This document shows positions 1-8,052 of a stretch of DNA of 29,404 nucleotides, piece by piece. Position 1 is the stretch's first letter, and every line of letters starts with the position of its first letter. The DNA is from DASYQD01 sp036005845 (GTDB taxonomy: Bacteria > Acidobacteriota > Thermoanaerobaculia > Multivoradales > JAIOJS01), in NCBI GenBank assembly GCA_036005845.1, contig DASYQD010000184.1, positions 1 to 29,404 on the forward strand, given 5' to 3'. The notes under the pieces are model-generated. The model worked only from the letters and a program-made list of their open reading frames with translations, did not search any database and had not been told where the DNA came from. Made by a program: the position numbers and the translations under genes.

Positions 1-364
<364 letters not shown>

Positions 365-372
365 GGGCGCGG

Positions 373-378
373 ACTCTA
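373..378 (-). promoter_or_regulatory. Putative -10 element (TAGAGT) for leaderless glnS mRNA
   Basis: The hexamer TAGAGT on the minus strand ends 8 nt before the glnS ATG, with no Shine-Dalgarno between. This spacing would place transcription start at or next to the start codon. No convincing -35 is seen. It matches the arrangement at four other genes in this window. Confidence 0.5.
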
Positions 379-392
379 TCGTCCGCGCGCAC

Positions 393-398
393 TACAAT
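393..398 (+). promoter_or_regulatory. Putative -10 element (TACAAT) for the zinc-motif membrane protein
   Basis: TACAAT lies 26 nt before the ATG at 425 and would give a leader of about 18-20 nt carrying the GGAGG at 416-420. It is only about 15 bp from the divergent glnS -10, so the two promoters overlap. The -35 is weak. Confidence 0.45.
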
Positions 399-424
399 GG
401 CCGCACCGCATCGCTGGAGGTCGT

Positions 425-1237
425 ATGGCGAACCCGCCGGGCACCCGGATCGACATCGTCGTCTGCCAGAAGCACGGGCTGCGCTACAACCGCGCCGCCG
501 AGACCGGCTGCGCTTTCTGCCGCCGCGACGGCGAGACCGCCGAGCCGCCGCCGGCGCCCCGACCCGCGACCCGGCCGCCGCGTCCGCGTCCGCTCGCCGC
601 GCCGACACCACCGTCGCGTCCCGCTTCTGCGCGCGCGACTGGTGCCGCGCCAAGAGCCACGGCCGCTAATGCCGCGGCCGATGCGACCGTGGCGAGCGCG
701 TCACGGCCCGTCGACATCGTCACTTGCGACAAGCACGGCCTGCGCTACAACCGCGCCACCGACAAGGGCTGCGTGCGCTGCCGCTCGGAAAGCGGTGCCG
801 CCTCGGGCGCTTCGCGCCGCGGCACCGCGCGCGCCGCCGCGAAGGGCGCCCCGGAGACCGCCGCGTCGCTACCGATCCAGCTCCTCGTCGCCGCCCTCCT
901 CATCGGTGGCACCGGCGCGCTCTTCTACGGCGCCCACCAGGCGGTGCTGCAGAGCTTCGCGGGAGGCGTCCTCGCCACCGCCGGCTCCGCGGGCGCCGAA
1001 GCCGCCGCCGCGCCCGGCGCCGCGAAATACGACGCTCCCGATCCGGCCGCCTGGCCGCCGCCGCGCCCGGCGAAGGGTCCCGGGGATCCCGGCTCGCAGC
1101 CGCAGCCGCCGGCGGGCATGCGCGGCCGCGGTCCCGCCGAGCAACAGAAGCAGATCGAGGAGCTCTTCCGCCAGATGAAGGAAGACGAGGCCAAGGAGCG
1201 CGGCCAGGCGCCGCCGGACGGCGACGCGCCGCAGTAG
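425..1237 (+). CDS. Membrane protein with duplicated Cys/His metal-binding motif
   Basis: A 270-residue protein of unknown function. Two near-identical motifs, C-x2-HGLRYNR-x5-GC-x2-C, occupy residues 14-32 (C14, H17, C29, C32) and 101-119 (C101, H104, C116, C119); each could bind one zinc. They are separated by about 65 residues of Pro/Ala/Arg-rich linker. One transmembrane segment follows at about 149-168, then an Ala/Pro-rich region and a charged, Gln/Glu/Lys-rich helical tail (QQKQIEELFRQMKEDE). With no signal peptide, the motifs are most likely cytoplasmic and the tail periplasmic. The frame is open further upstream, but ATG 425 is chosen because GGAGG lies 4 nt before it and the upstream part runs antisense to glnS. 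Similar CxxHGLRY-type motifs occur in myxobacterial proteins; function is unknown. Confidence 0.85.
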   Translation: MANPPGTRIDIVVCQKHGLRYNRAAETGCAFCRRDGETAEPPPAPRPATRPPRPRPLAAPTPPSRPASARATGAAPRATAANAAADATVASASRPVDIVTCDKHGLRYNRATDKGCVRCRSESGAASGASRRGTARAAAKGAPETAASLPIQLLVAALLIGGTGALFYGAHQAVLQSFAGGVLATAGSAGAEAAAAPGAAKYDAPDPAAWPPPRPAKGPGDPGSQPQPPAGMRGRGPAEQQKQIEELFRQMKEDEAKERGQAPPDGDAPQ

Positions 1238-1297
1238 GGAATTCGGCGGCGCGCGGCCGTCTAGTCAACCGCGGCTCGACACACCCGGGAGCGATTC

Positions 1298-3190
1298 ATG
1301 GCGGACCCCGACAACGGCAGGCGGCTCGTCGAAGCGCTGATGTTCGGCAGCGGCACCGTGCGCCGCTTCACCCAGGACTCGCCGGTGCTCCCCGACGTCT
1401 GGATCAAGTACTTCAACGCGCGCAGCAAACGCGAGCAGCGCATCGAGCTGCTGCTGACTCCCGACCGCGATTCGACGACCGGCGAGCTGGCGCGCGAGCT
1501 GCGGCAACGCCTCGACGCCGCGACGCCGCACGGCATTGCCTACAACGCCTCGACGGTGGTGGTCACGCTGCGCTTCGACGAGCTGGTGCGCGTGGTGCTG
1601 CCGCTCACCAAGTGGTGGTGGGACAACATGGAGCGCGGGCAGCAGCTCCTGGCGCAGCTCGCCGAGGACGAGAAGGCGCGCGAGCTGCTCGCCAAGGCGC
1701 TCGTCGATCCCGACCGCTACGCGCGCGAGCTGGAAGTGACGGCGGCGCTGCTCTGGATGGTGCGGGTGGTCGGCATGCTGGCGATGCGCTTCTACTCGCC
1801 GGCGAAAAAGCTCGGCGCGGTGCCGAGGCGCGCCGCCGAGTGGCGCCCGCCGATCGAGGCGCTGGCGCGGCTGCTGCGCGACCTCAAGCTCGAGGAGGAG
1901 CCCGGCGCCCGCATCTTCAGCGTCAGCCTCAACCGCCCGGCGCGGGTGTCCCTCGACCGCTCGGCGTTGGCGATCAAGGCCGACGCCGCGCGCCAACTCT
2001 TCAGCATCCACTGCGACAAGCTCACCTGGGCGGTCGTCGACAGCGGCATCGACGCCGAGCACCCGGCGTTCCGCATCGACGGCGCGCGCGACGGGGAGCC
2101 GTTCGACCCCGCCGACAAGAAGCGGCCCAACCGCACGCGGGTGGTCGCCACCTACGACTTCAGCCGCGTGCGGCTCTTCCTCGATCCCGACCTGTTGACC
2201 AAGGAGCGTCTCAAGGAGCTCTACCCGCCCAGCAAGGAGCGCTCGAAGAACGTGGCGCAGCCGCTGCCGATCGACGAGCTGCGCACCAGGCTCGAAGACC
2301 TCAAGAAGCACCTGCTCGAAGGCCGCAGCGTCGACTGGGCGCTGCTCATGCCGCTGCTCGAGGTGCCGCACGACGCCAAGCGCTACCGGCCGCCGATACA
2401 CGACCACGGCACCCACGTCGCCGGCATCCTCGGCGCCGACTGGCAGAAGAAGACGGACGGCGAGACCAAGCCACGCGTCGTGCTGCAGGGCATCTGCCCC
2501 GACATCCGCTTCTACGACCTGCGCGTCCTCGACGAGGACGGCAACGGCGACGAATTCTCGGTGATCGCGGCGTTGCAGTTCATCCGCTACCTCAACGCCC
2601 ACCACGACTACATGGTGCTGCAGGGCGCCAACCTGAGCTTGTCGCTGCTTCACGACGTCGCCAACTACGCCTGCGGCCGCACGCCGGTGTGCGAGGAGTG
2701 CGACCGGCTCGCCGGCGCCGGTGTCGTGGTGGTCGCCGCTGCCGGCAACAACGGCTACGAGCGGGTGCAGACCGCCGAAGGCCTGCGCGAGGGCTACCAC
2801 AGCGTCAGCATCACCGACCCCGGCAACGCCGAGTCGGTGATCACCGTCGGCGCCACGCACCGCTACAAGCCGCACACCTACGGCGTCAGTTACTTCTCGA
2901 GTCGCGGCCCCACCGGCGACGGCCGCATCAAGCCCGACCTGGTGGCACCGGGCGAAAAGATCAACGCTCCCGTGCCGGGCGAAGGGCAGCGCGCCAAGGA
3001 CGGCACCAGCATGGCCGCGCCGCACGTGAGCGGCGCCGCGGCGCTCCTGATGGCGCGCTACAACGAGCTCATCGGCGAGCCGGCGCGGATCAAGGAGATC
3101 CTCAAGTCCACCGCTACCGACCTCGGCCGCGAGCGCTACTTCCAGGGCGAGGGCATGCTCGACGTGCTGCGCGCCCTGCAGGCAGTCTGA
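1298..3190 (+). CDS. Cytosolic subtilisin-like (S8) serine protease with long N-terminal extension
   Basis: A 630-residue S8-family peptidase with an intact catalytic triad: D248 in WAVVDSGID, H373 in DHGTHVAGI, S571 in DGTSMAAPHVSGA. The oxyanion-hole Asn is N484 in AAAGNNG. There is no signal peptide and no recognisable inhibitor propeptide, so it should act in the cytoplasm. Residues 1-240 form a mixed, largely helical extension with no domain I recognise (a Trp-rich stretch, LTKWWWDNM, lies near 105-113). About 120 residues separate the Asp and His motifs, longer than in classic subtilisins; the insert is charged and may regulate access. GGGAG precedes the ATG. The stop is 29 nt before an MBL-fold gene on the same strand, so the two probably form an operon. 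Protease identity is secure; the biological role is not. Confidence 0.93.
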   Translation: MADPDNGRRLVEALMFGSGTVRRFTQDSPVLPDVWIKYFNARSKREQRIELLLTPDRDSTTGELARELRQRLDAATPHGIAYNASTVVVTLRFDELVRVVLPLTKWWWDNMERGQQLLAQLAEDEKARELLAKALVDPDRYARELEVTAALLWMVRVVGMLAMRFYSPAKKLGAVPRRAAEWRPPIEALARLLRDLKLEEEPGARIFSVSLNRPARVSLDRSALAIKADAARQLFSIHCDKLTWAVVDSGIDAEHPAFRIDGARDGEPFDPADKKRPNRTRVVATYDFSRVRLFLDPDLLTKERLKELYPPSKERSKNVAQPLPIDELRTRLEDLKKHLLEGRSVDWALLMPLLEVPHDAKRYRPPIHDHGTHVAGILGADWQKKTDGETKPRVVLQGICPDIRFYDLRVLDEDGNGDEFSVIAALQFIRYLNAHHDYMVLQGANLSLSLLHDVANYACGRTPVCEECDRLAGAGVVVVAAAGNNGYERVQTAEGLREGYHSVSITDPGNAESVITVGATHRYKPHTYGVSYFSSRGPTGDGRIKPDLVAPGEKINAPVPGEGQRAKDGTSMAAPHVSGAAALLMARYNELIGEPARIKEILKSTATDLGRERYFQGEGMLDVLRALQAV

Positions 3191-3219
3191 CCTCCGACGC
3201 GAGACGAGGGAGAGCCGCG

Positions 3220-4392
3220 ATGATCTTCACGCTCGAAGCGCTCAAGGCGCAGCACGGCGACTGCCTGCTGCTGCACTACGGCAAGGACGACGATCCGCGG
3301 CTGATCCTGATCGACGGCGGGCCCGGACCCGTCTTCAAGGAGTCGCTGCTGCCGCGCCTGGAGGAGCTGCGCGCCGCGCGCGCCGGCGCCGACGAGTCCC
3401 TGCCCCTCGACATGCTGATGGTGAGCCACATCGACGACGACCACATCGGCGGCGTGCTCGGCCTCACCCAGCGGCTGCTCGAGGAGAAGGACGCCGAGAC
3501 GCCGCCGCTCGTCGAGATCGACACGCTTTGGCACAACTCCTTCGACGACATCACCAAGAACGACGAGGTGCTCGGCTCGCCGGCGAGCATCACGGCGTCG
3601 CTGGGCGACTTCCTCCCTCCGGACGAGCTTCACCAATCCGAGCTGGTGCTGGCGAGCGTCGGCCAGGGACGCACGCTGCGCGATCAGGGCAAGGTGCTGG
3701 CGAACAAGGTCAATTCGCCATTCAAAGGCCTCGTGCGCAGCGGTAAGAAGCGCACCGACGTCAAGCGACCCGACGGGCTGGTGCTGACCGTGATCGGACC
3801 GCGCGACGACCGGCTGGCGAATCTCCAGAAGACGTGGAACAAGGAGCTCGAGAAGCTCTTGAAGGGCAAGCCGAAGGAGAAGGCCCAGGCCGCCGCCTTC
3901 GTCGACGATGCGGTCGCCAACCTGTCGAGCATCATCGTGCTGGCGCAGGCGAAGGTGGGCAAGAAGACGCGCACCATGCTGCTCACCGGCGACGCCAACG
4001 GCAAGTTCGTCCTCTCCGGCCTCGAGGATGCCGGGCTTTTGAAGCAGGGCGGCTCGATGCACGTCGACGTGCTCAAGCTGCCCCACCACGGCAGCATCCG
4101 CAACGTCGACACGCCCTTCTTCGAGCGCATCACCGCCGATCACTACGTCTTCTCGGCGAATGGCAAGTTCGGTAATCCCGACCCGCCGACGCTGCAGATG
4201 CTCGCCGACGTCCGCCAGGACGACACCGACTACACGATCCACCTCACCACGGCGCCCGAGGACTGCAAAGCGCCCTACCCCGCCGCGAAAGCGCGCCAGA
4301 TCCTAAAGGGCAGCAAGGCGAAGATCGCGACGCCCGCGCCGGGCAAGCTCAGCCTGCGCATCGACCTCGGCGCCAAGCTTCCTGAAGACTGA
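3220..4392 (+). CDS. Metallo-beta-lactamase-fold hydrolase, ComEC-like type
   Basis: A 390-residue MBL-fold protein. The N-terminus has the typical strand-turn pattern (QHGDCLLL at 11-18, LILIDGG at 28-34), followed by the metal-binding motif SHIDDDHIGG (H70, D72, D74, H75), then LLTGDAN and KLPHHGS. These are the metal-binding landmarks seen in the ComEC-like branch of the superfamily, whose members include DNA-uptake nucleases and conflict-system effectors. No signal peptide or membrane segment is seen. A Lys-rich stretch in the middle (KELEKLLKGKPKEK) could contact nucleic acid. A purine-rich GAGGGAGAG precedes the ATG. It is the second gene of a tight pair with the upstream S8 protease. 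The substrate is unknown; nuclease or phosphoesterase activity is an inference from the fold. Confidence 0.9.
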   Translation: MIFTLEALKAQHGDCLLLHYGKDDDPRLILIDGGPGPVFKESLLPRLEELRAARAGADESLPLDMLMVSHIDDDHIGGVLGLTQRLLEEKDAETPPLVEIDTLWHNSFDDITKNDEVLGSPASITASLGDFLPPDELHQSELVLASVGQGRTLRDQGKVLANKVNSPFKGLVRSGKKRTDVKRPDGLVLTVIGPRDDRLANLQKTWNKELEKLLKGKPKEKAQAAAFVDDAVANLSSIIVLAQAKVGKKTRTMLLTGDANGKFVLSGLEDAGLLKQGGSMHVDVLKLPHHGSIRNVDTPFFERITADHYVFSANGKFGNPDPPTLQMLADVRQDDTDYTIHLTTAPEDCKAPYPAAKARQILKGSKAKIATPAPGKLSLRIDLGAKLPED

Positions 4393-4409
4393 CTAGCCTT
4401 CGTAGACCA

Positions 4410-4426
4410 AGCCGCCTCGGGCGGCT
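4410..4426. terminator. Hairpin between converging genes
   Basis: A perfect 7-bp stem (AGCCGCC / GGCGGCT) with a 3-nt loop lies 17 nt after the MBL stop and overlaps the stop codon of the opposing membrane protein. Its position between two convergent genes fits a bidirectional terminator. No T-run follows on either side. Confidence 0.55.
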
Positions 4427-5351
4427 ATCCCTCGTAAACCTCGTGCAGAGCCGCGGCGTGGCGGCGGAAGAGCAGCCCCACGAGGTGCGGCGCCACGAAC
4501 GTCCAGTAGATGCCGAGCGCCAGGCTGATCACGACGCCGGCGAGCGGCAGGTGCTTGGCCATCAGCGCCCGCGCCAGCACCACCAGCCCGAACAACACGA
4601 ACGTCAGGTTGATGGTCTTGACGCCGTCGCCGCCGGTAGCGAGGAGCGCCCGCACGTGGTTGTCGATGCGCAGCGCCGAGCGCCGCCAGTGCAGCGCCGC
4701 GCCGCCCCACGCCATCACCGACAGCGCGGTGCCCAGCCAGAGCATGGCGGCGGCGCCGAGCCAGAACCCGAGACTCGGCTCCATCGTCGCCAAGCCCTTC
4801 CAGCCGAAGGCGACGACGAACGCCACCACCGGCCCGAAGTTGAGCAGCACGATGACGAGATAGGTGAGCACCTCGACCACGCGCTCGCCGAAGCTGAAGT
4901 ACTGCGGCCAGTCGGGAAGCTCGTTCTCCCACTTGGCGGTGCTCTCGACGATCTTGAACTGGATGCCGATGAGCAGCGACAGCCACAGCAGCCAGAGCAC
5001 CATGGCGGCGCAACCGAAGACGCTGTACTTGACGAGGAACGTGGTGACGCCGGCGATGACGAGCGAGATGATGAACATCACCAGGCCCGAGCCGCGGAAC
5101 GGGTAGAGCAGCGTGGCGCCGAGACTGTAGGGACCGGCCGACGCCGGCCGCGCCGCCTGCTGGCGCTCGGTCGTCGTCGCCGGCGCGTCGAGGTGCAGCG
5201 GCAGCGCGCGCTCGCCGCAGAGCTTGCAGAGCAGTAGGCGATGGCTCTCTTCGATGCAGGCATCGCACAACAACTTGCCGCAGCCGTCGCACTGAAAACG
5301 GGCGAGCGTCTGCGAGTGAGTCGCGCAATAAACGGCCGCGGCTGAGGCCAT
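4425..5351 (-). CDS. B-box-like zinc-finger multipass membrane protein
   Basis: A 308-residue protein. The N-terminus is Cys/His-rich: C9, H12, C21, C24, C29, C32, H37, C42, C45, a spacing resembling the B-box zinc-binding domain (two metal sites) found at the N-terminus of many uncharacterised bacterial membrane proteins. After a Pro/Ala linker come about five or six hydrophobic segments from residue 85 to 290, so the rest is an integral membrane domain. ATG 5351 is chosen because the zinc motif begins at residue 9 and a GAGAGG lies upstream; longer in-frame starts add only low-complexity sequence. It is convergent with the MBL gene. No enzyme motif is visible; a sensory or membrane-scaffold role is a guess. 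Confidence 0.85.
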   Translation of the reverse strand: MASAAAVYCATHSQTLARFQCDGCGKLLCDACIEESHRLLLCKLCGERALPLHLDAPATTTERQQAARPASAGPYSLGATLLYPFRGSGLVMFIISLVIAGVTTFLVKYSVFGCAAMVLWLLWLSLLIGIQFKIVESTAKWENELPDWPQYFSFGERVVEVLTYLVIVLLNFGPVVAFVVAFGWKGLATMEPSLGFWLGAAAMLWLGTALSVMAWGGAALHWRRSALRIDNHVRALLATGGDGVKTINLTFVLFGLVVLARALMAKHLPLAGVVISLALGIYWTFVAPHLVGLLFRRHAAALHEVYEG

Positions 5352-5481
5352 CTCGAAGGTCCTCTCGACGGGGAGTGCGGCGATTATGGCATGCGCTCTG
5401 CACCCCTCGCCGGCACGGCCGCCGCGCTCCTCTGTACGAGGCGGTCTCATCTATGGCAGTCATGAAGGAGGTACCCCCAAG

Positions 5482-5805
5482 ATGCTCGCCAGAAATCACG
5501 TGACGCGGCGCCCGGTGCGCCAGGCGCTGAAGATCACCCGCAGCGCGCTCAACCACGCCCTCGACCTCGCCGAGCCCCGCGTCGAGAAGGCCGCCTGCGA
5601 TCTCGAAGACCTCTCGCGCGATGCCATCAAGGCGCTGCGCAAGGGCTCGCTCGAGCGCCTCGACGACTTCAGGGACGTCACCGGCCGTCTCGAGAAGCGC
5701 GTCCGCAAGCAGGTGACACCGTTCCTGTCGCGCCAGCGCGTCGGCAAGGTGGCGCTGATCGCGGCGGGCATCGCCATCCTCGCCTTCGGCGTCTTCCGCT
5801 CGTAG
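5482..5805 (+). CDS. Small C-terminally anchored helical protein
   Basis: A 107-residue protein. Residues 1-85 are charged and helical (many Arg, Lys, Glu, Asp in heptad-like spacing) and a single hydrophobic segment, VALIAAGIAILAFGVF, closes the chain, giving a tail-anchored architecture. ATG 5482 is strongly supported by AAGGAGGT 9 nt upstream. The general layout resembles the small ribosome- or membrane-associated proteins of the ElaB/YqjD kind, but I see no diagnostic residues, so that comparison is only architectural. It is followed after 14 nt by another small membrane protein with its own ribosome-binding site, so the two are probably co-transcribed. Confidence 0.75.
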   Translation: MLARNHVTRRPVRQALKITRSALNHALDLAEPRVEKAACDLEDLSRDAIKALRKGSLERLDDFRDVTGRLEKRVRKQVTPFLSRQRVGKVALIAAGIAILAFGVFRS

Positions 5806-5819
5806 CCAAGGAGAGCGCC

Positions 5820-6032
5820 ATGCTCAAGAAAATCGCCCTCGCCGTCGGCTACGCCAAGGCACCCAAGGCGACCTTCGTGATGCGCCATCCCAAGGCCGGC
5901 GTCGCCGCCCTGGCCGTGGCGCAGGGGCTCCGCGAGAGCCCTACCGCCCGCAAGGTCGTCTTCGGTCTGTTCGGCCTCGGCGCGCTCACCGTCGCCCTCC
6001 CCACCCTCGCGGTGTGGGCCCTCCGGCGCTGA
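5820..6032 (+). CDS. Small membrane protein of unknown function
   Basis: A 70-residue basic protein with a hydrophobic C-terminal half (VVFGLFGLGALTVALPTLAVWAL), predicted to span the membrane once. AAGGAGAG sits 6 nt before the ATG. It lies 14 nt downstream of the tail-anchored protein gene and is followed by a strong hairpin, so it ends a two-gene unit. I do not recognise the family. Confidence 0.7.
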   Translation: MLKKIALAVGYAKAPKATFVMRHPKAGVAALAVAQGLRESPTARKVVFGLFGLGALTVALPTLAVWALRR

Positions 6033-6051
6033 GCCTTCGCCCCGCCTGAAA

Positions 6052-6077
6052 GGGCCGGGACCCCCGGGGACCGGCCC
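6052..6077 (+). terminator. Strong GC-rich hairpin after the small membrane pair
   Basis: A perfect 7-bp outer stem (GGGCCGG at 6052-6058, CCGGCCC at 6071-6077) encloses an inner self-complementary CCCCGGGG-type core. It begins 19 nt after the stop at 6032. No T-run follows, as is common in high-GC genomes. Confidence 0.65.
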
Positions 6078-6111
6078 TCCCCGCCCTGCCTAAGCTCTTC
6101 CAGCTCAGGTG

Positions 6112-6151
6112 TTTACGGAATTGGAATGCACTCCGTACAACGCCTGTTGTA
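6112..6151 (+). promoter_or_regulatory. Putative promoter with overlapping dyad upstream of the lytic transglycosylase
   Basis: TTTACG (6112-6117) and TACAAC (6136-6141) are 18 nt apart and could act as -35 and -10. The -10 is half of a perfect 6-bp inverted repeat, TACAAC-4 nt-GTTGTA (6136-6151), which would suit a dimeric repressor blocking RNA polymerase. This is in the 198-nt gene-free stretch between 6032 and 6231, which is otherwise featureless after the terminator. Confidence 0.35.
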
Positions 6152-6230
6152 AGTCGCGGAAAGCAAACCCGCGATTGCCGCCGCCATCCTCTCCCCGCGG
6201 CGGCCCATCCTGGAAGGAGACGCCCGAGGC

Positions 6231-6986
6231 ATGGCTGGACACCTCTCCGCCCGTCGCTCGCTCCGCGCCTGCACGCTGCTGGTCGTCGCCCTCCTCACCG
6301 CCTTCGGCTATCACCGCGTCACCGCCCACGCGCAGGTGCCGCACAAGCTGCCCATGCTCTCGAGCGTGAGCGCGCTGCCGCAGGACGAGATCGCCGACCT
6401 CGCGAAGGTCGCGGAGTGGCTCGGCCAGTCGCCCGAGACGCGGGTGCCGGCGGCGAAGCTGGTGGAGGAGATCCGCAAGGACCGCGAGAGCTTCGCGGTG
6501 TTCGCCGGCTTCCACACCGAGCAGGAGCGTCGGCAGGCGCTCGAGAAGACGCCTTACGGCTCGGAGATCGCCGCCGCCGCCAGCGAGCACCACGTCGACA
6601 GCCTGCTCGTGGCCTCGGTGGTCGAGGTGGAATCGACCTTCCAGCCCACCGCCGGCTCGCACAAGGGCGCCGTCGGCCTGATGCAGCTGCTGCCCAGCAC
6701 GGCCGGGATGTCCCGCGCCCGGCTGCAGAACCCGCGCGTCAACCTCGACGCCGGCGCCGCCTACCTCGCCAGCCTGATCACGCGCTTCGACGGCGACCTC
6801 GGCCTCGCGCTCGCGGCCTACAACGCCGGCCCGCGCAACGTGCGCAACTACGAGGGCGTGCCGCCGTTCCCCGAGACGCAGCAGTACGTGCAGAAGGTGC
6901 TGACGCGCTACGTCGACTACCACCGCGAGCTGTGGAAGAGCAGCGGCGCCGCGCAGCTCGTCGCCTCCGCGGTCTCGATGAGCTGA
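6231..6986 (+). CDS. Lytic murein transglycosylase (SLT/GH23 family)
   Basis: A 251-residue exported enzyme that cleaves the MurNAc-GlcNAc bond of peptidoglycan to leave 1,6-anhydro ends. The N-terminus has a signal peptide or anchor (Arg-rich start, then LLVVALLTAFGY). The catalytic SLT domain covers about residues 105-235: the catalytic Glu is E134 in VVEVESTF, followed by GAVGLMQLLPST, the AAYNAGP motif, and a C-terminal ETQQYVQKVL segment, all diagnostic of the SLT fold. About 60 helical residues precede the domain. GGAAGGAG lies upstream of the ATG. The nitrilase gene begins 21 nt after its stop but seems to have its own start signal. Housekeeping role in wall turnover is likely; involvement in a secretion apparatus cannot be excluded. 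Confidence 0.93.
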   Translation: MAGHLSARRSLRACTLLVVALLTAFGYHRVTAHAQVPHKLPMLSSVSALPQDEIADLAKVAEWLGQSPETRVPAAKLVEEIRKDRESFAVFAGFHTEQERRQALEKTPYGSEIAAAASEHHVDSLLVASVVEVESTFQPTAGSHKGAVGLMQLLPSTAGMSRARLQNPRVNLDAGAAYLASLITRFDGDLGLALAAYNAGPRNVRNYEGVPPFPETQQYVQKVLTRYVDYHRELWKSSGAAQLVASAVSMS

Positions 6987-6994
6987 GTCGGTCG

Positions 6995-7000
6995 TAAGAT
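6995..7000 (+). promoter_or_regulatory. Putative -10 element (TAAGAT) for leaderless nitrilase mRNA
   Basis: TAAGAT ends 6 nt before the GTG start at 7007, and no Shine-Dalgarno is present. The spacing implies transcription starting at the start codon. Confidence 0.5.
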
Positions 7001-7006
7001 CGGCGC

Positions 7007-7987
7007 GTGAGCAACGCGCCGTTCGTAGTCGCCGCGGTGCAGGCCGCGCCGGTCTTCCTGCGGCGCGAGGCGACGGTCGAGAAGGCCTGCGAGCTGATCG
7101 CCACGGCCGCGCGCGAGGGTGCGCGGCTGATCGTGTTTCCCGAGGCGTTCGTGCCGACGTATCCACTGTGGGTGTGGCACGTGCCGGCCGGGGAGACGAA
7201 GGTGTTGCGGGCGCTCTACGCCGAACTGCTCGACGAGGCGGTGACCGTACCGGGCCCGGCCATCGATCGCCTGAGCGAGGCGGCGCGCGCGGCGCGGGCG
7301 GCGGTGGCGATCGGCGTCAACGAGCGCAACGTCGAGGCGTCAGGGACGAGCCTTTACAACACGCTGCTGCTCTTCGACGAGCAGGGGCAGCTGCGCGCAC
7401 GGCATCGCAAGCTTGTGCCGACGGCTGGCGAGCGGTTGGTGTACGCGCCCGGCGACGGCAGCACCCTCGCGGTGCACGACCTCGGCTTCGCACGCGTGTC
7501 GGGCCTCGTCTGCTGGGAGAACTACATGCCGCTGGCGCGCTACGCGCTCTACGCGTGGGGCGCCGAGGTGCACCTGGCGCCGACGTGGGACCGCGGCGAG
7601 CCGTGGCTGTCGACGCTGCGCCACATCGCCAAGGAAGGGCGCGTCTACGTCGTCGGCAGCTGCTGCGCGGTGCGGCGCGAGGACGTGCTCGACGTGCACG
7701 GCCATCTGCACGATCTAGCGAAATGGCTGCCGCAGGGCACGTGGCTCAACCCCGGCGACAGCGCCATCGTCGATCCCGACGGCAAGCTGCTGGCGGGGCC
7801 AGCGCGCGAGCAGGAGACGATCCTCTACGCCGAGTGCGACCCGCGCGCCGTGCGCGGGCCGCGCTACCAGCTCGACGTCGCCGGCCACTACGCGCGGCCC
7901 GACATCTTCGAGCTGCGCGTAAGACGCCGCCCGCGGCCGCTCGTGCAGTTGTCGGACATGGACGCCGAGGAGCTCGCGCCTGCTTAA
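7007..7987 (+). CDS. Nitrilase (branch 1, aliphatic/aromatic nitrilase type)
   Basis: A 326-residue carbon-nitrogen hydrolase that should convert a nitrile to the carboxylic acid and ammonia. The Glu-Lys-Cys triad is intact: E46 in VFPEAFVPTYP, K135 in HRKLVPT, C169 in VCWENYMPLARY. The CWEN-x-MPLAR surround and the FVPTYPLWVW region are typical of true nitrilases rather than amidases or carbamoyl-hydrolases. Length matches the family. The start is GTG 7007: the protein begins only a few residues before the conserved VVAAVQAAPVF strand, and no upstream alternative exists in frame without colliding with the preceding stop. There is no ribosome-binding site, but a TAAGAT 6 nt upstream. Natural substrate unknown; detoxification of plant or microbial nitriles is the usual expectation. 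Confidence 0.94.
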   Translation: MSNAPFVVAAVQAAPVFLRREATVEKACELIATAAREGARLIVFPEAFVPTYPLWVWHVPAGETKVLRALYAELLDEAVTVPGPAIDRLSEAARAARAAVAIGVNERNVEASGTSLYNTLLLFDEQGQLRARHRKLVPTAGERLVYAPGDGSTLAVHDLGFARVSGLVCWENYMPLARYALYAWGAEVHLAPTWDRGEPWLSTLRHIAKEGRVYVVGSCCAVRREDVLDVHGHLHDLAKWLPQGTWLNPGDSAIVDPDGKLLAGPAREQETILYAECDPRAVRGPRYQLDVAGHYARPDIFELRVRRRPRPLVQLSDMDAEELAPA

Positions 7988-8025
7988 CCTCGGCCTTTCG
8001 CCGCCGCGCCTAGTTTGCGTACCTA

Positions 8026-8050
8026 GCCGACCGCGCGGCGTGGCGTCGGT
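8026..8050. terminator. Weak hairpin between converging nitrilase and cold-shock-like genes
   Basis: GCCGAC (8026-8031) can pair with GTCGGT (8045-8050), with one G-U pair and a 13-nt loop. It sits in the 65-nt gap between convergent stops. Weak evidence. Confidence 0.3.
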
Positions 8051-8052
8051 TC

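Noticed and set aside
1265..3025. 586-codon open frame on the minus strand
   Set aside because: Antisense shadow of the S8 protease gene.
724..3219. Long open plus-strand frame upstream of and continuous with the MBL gene
   Set aside because: It is Arg/Ala-rich out-of-frame translation of the S8 protease and the preceding gene; the MBL start at 3220 has its own ribosome-binding site and fold start.
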